A model generated the notes under the pieces. That model was given only the letters and a program-made list of their open reading frames with translations. It was not told the DNA's origin and ran no database searches. From contig NZ_AQXW01000004.1 in NCBI RefSeq assembly GCF_000376825.1, forward strand, positions 1,612,001 to 1,676,000: a stretch of 64,000 nt of DNA, read 5' to 3'. Positions 63,200 to 64,000 of the stretch are shown here, piece by piece. The stretch's first letter is position 1. The number at the start of each line of letters is the position of its first letter. The DNA comes from Demetria terragena DSM 11295 (lineage in GTDB: Bacteria; Actinomycetota; Actinomycetes; Actinomycetales; Dermatophilaceae). A program made the position numbers and the translations under genes.

Positions 63200-64000
63200 G
63201 ACTTCTCCTCCCTCACCCTGGTGAAGGTTCGGATCCCGATCACGCCCACCGCAGCCGTCACCGCGACCGCTGCTGTTGCGCCGATCAACGATCCGAGCAA
63301 TGGAGGTGTCCGGCTCGCGATGTCGTACGGCGGCGGTTGCGAGAACCACGGCACACCAGGAGCGGCCAGCCATACCCCGACCCATCCGAGCGCGGCGCCG
63401 ATCACGATCGGAACGGTCATGAGTAGCACCTCGGCTCGACCGGCCCGACCGATCACTGCCGAGGGAACCTGTGCCGCCCGAAGCGCGCGGGTGTCCTCGG
63501 CTCGACCACGTGCCTGAGCCGAGAGCGTTGCCAGCAGAACCAGACACGCAACGATCACAGCGCCAAGCGCAACCAGCACACCCAGCTGCAGACCGTACGC
63601 CGACGCCGACTGATCCAGCTCGCTCTTCACCTTCGACACGCGCTCGTCGATGACGAACCCGAATCCCGCGTCCTTCAGGTCGCTTTCGGCACGCTTCAGC
63701 AGAGCCGGGTTCTGGGTGGTCGCCCAAATCTCCGCGCTGAGCGAGGGACTCGCGACCGCGTCAGCGAGCAAGGGCCACAATGAAGTGATGAACGTATGCT
63801 CCTCGGCCCCAGGGATCAACGGCACGGACGCGATCGTCTCGAAGTCCTTGTCTGCGACCGCCAGCGCCGGTGCAGAGAACTCCGAATCGCCCTCAACAGG
63901 CGGGGACCAGTGCGCCACCGCGGCCGGAAGAGCACCCTGCGGAGAGGTGCCGGTCCGAAGTTTCGCCCATGGGTCGCCTCCCCCGGCGTCCAGCGCGATA
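63196..64000 (-). CDS. FtsX/MacB-type ABC permease (5' end outside window)
   Basis: The visible 268 codons include a soluble extracytoplasmic region (SEFSAPALAVADKDFETIASV, LWPLLADAVASPSL), then the C-terminal FtsX domain with three membrane helices: VLVALGAVIVACLVLLATL, LLMTVPIVIGAALGWVGVWLA and LIGATAAVAVTAAVGVIGI. The frame remains open to the right edge of the window. Its stop overlaps the start of the intact-Walker ATPase, so the three genes form one coupled unit. Substrate unknown; MacB-type systems act mechanically on envelope substrates. Confidence 0.88.
   Translation of the reverse strand, partial: IALDAGGGDPWAKLRTGTSPQGALPAAVAHWSPPVEGDSEFSAPALAVADKDFETIASVPLIPGAEEHTFITSLWPLLADAVASPSLSAEIWATTQNPALLKRAESDLKDAGFGFVIDERVSKVKSELDQSASAYGLQLGVLVALGAVIVACLVLLATLSAQARGRAEDTRALRAAQVPSAVIGRAGRAEVLLMTVPIVIGAALGWVGVWLAAPGVPWFSQPPPYDIASRTPPLLGSLIGATAAVAVTAAVGVIGIRTFTRVREEKS

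Overview
The window is a high-GC chromosomal segment from an actinomycete. WhiB and Crp regulators, a mycoredoxin-type glutaredoxin, LytR_C proteins, recR next to a DUF5063 gene and a PrpR/RamB-type propionate regulator all point to Actinomycetota, most likely a Micrococcales relative (inference, not a species call). From about 9.8 to 26 kb, the gene order (EphE-like hydrolase, Nudix, nth, crp, MBL hydrolase, RidA, DUF4177, two Get3/ArsA-like ATPases, whiB4-like, ponA2, metallophosphoesterase) follows the Rv3670-Rv3683 neighbourhood I recall for Mycobacterium tuberculosis, with local insertions. A second block (asd, lysC, recR, dnaX with the SRP RNA) recalls Rv3708c-Rv3721c.

Layout. 0-5.3 kb: end of an OmpA-domain gene, an orphan tricarboxylate-binding lipoprotein and a CitA/CitB-type two-component system, into which a DUF4143 ATPase gene has been inserted with a 105-bp duplication. 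5.3-10.8 kb: UspA, acetyl-CoA synthetase, NhaA, a holin-like membrane protein and a hydrolase. 10.8-26.3 kb: the conserved DNA repair, regulator and cell-wall block, carrying a lysozyme, a D-amino-acid dehydrogenase and a small low-GC cassette (secreted cysteine-containing protein plus membrane protein) between 29-bp repeats of the yqeY 3' end. 26.3-31.4 kb: prpR divergent from prpCDB, the methylcitrate cycle. 31.4-34 kb: accessory strip with tRNA-Pro, a dehydrogenase remnant, a DoxX protein, a tRNA-Lys 3' fragment and a PD-(D/E)xK plus GIY-YIG gene pair. 34-40 kb: dinB, a DUF2207-like membrane protein and two convergent acyl-CoA synthetases. 40-44.3 kb: a Phd/VapC toxin-antitoxin pair bounded by two related long palindromes, then lysC-asd and a second asd-like gene lacking the catalytic cysteine. 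44.4-51.7 kb: GntR plus cache-domain protein, DUF5063-recR, flavodoxin-like protein, mycoredoxin, a frameshifted UvrA-like ABC gene and PlsC. 51.8-59.9 kb: dnaX with a repeat-expanded linker, SRP RNA, two LytR_C proteins, tRNA-Ser(GGA), a HerA-like ATPase, a cytosolic BtuF-like protein and lactate 2-monooxygenase. 59.9-64 kb: tRNA-Ser(CGA) with an IS481 element abutting its 3' end plus a truncated second copy, then an FtsX-type ABC transporter whose two ATPase subunits are degenerate in complementary ways.

The most unusual items are the complementary half-dead ABC ATPase pair (61.7-63.2 kb), the two small cassettes bounded by duplications of host gene ends (3.1-4.7 and 23.6-24.8 kb), the nuclease pair behind the tRNA-Lys fragment (32.5-33.9 kb), and the cysteine-less asd paralogue in the lysC-asd operon. 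No CRISPR array, prophage structural module or replication origin was seen.
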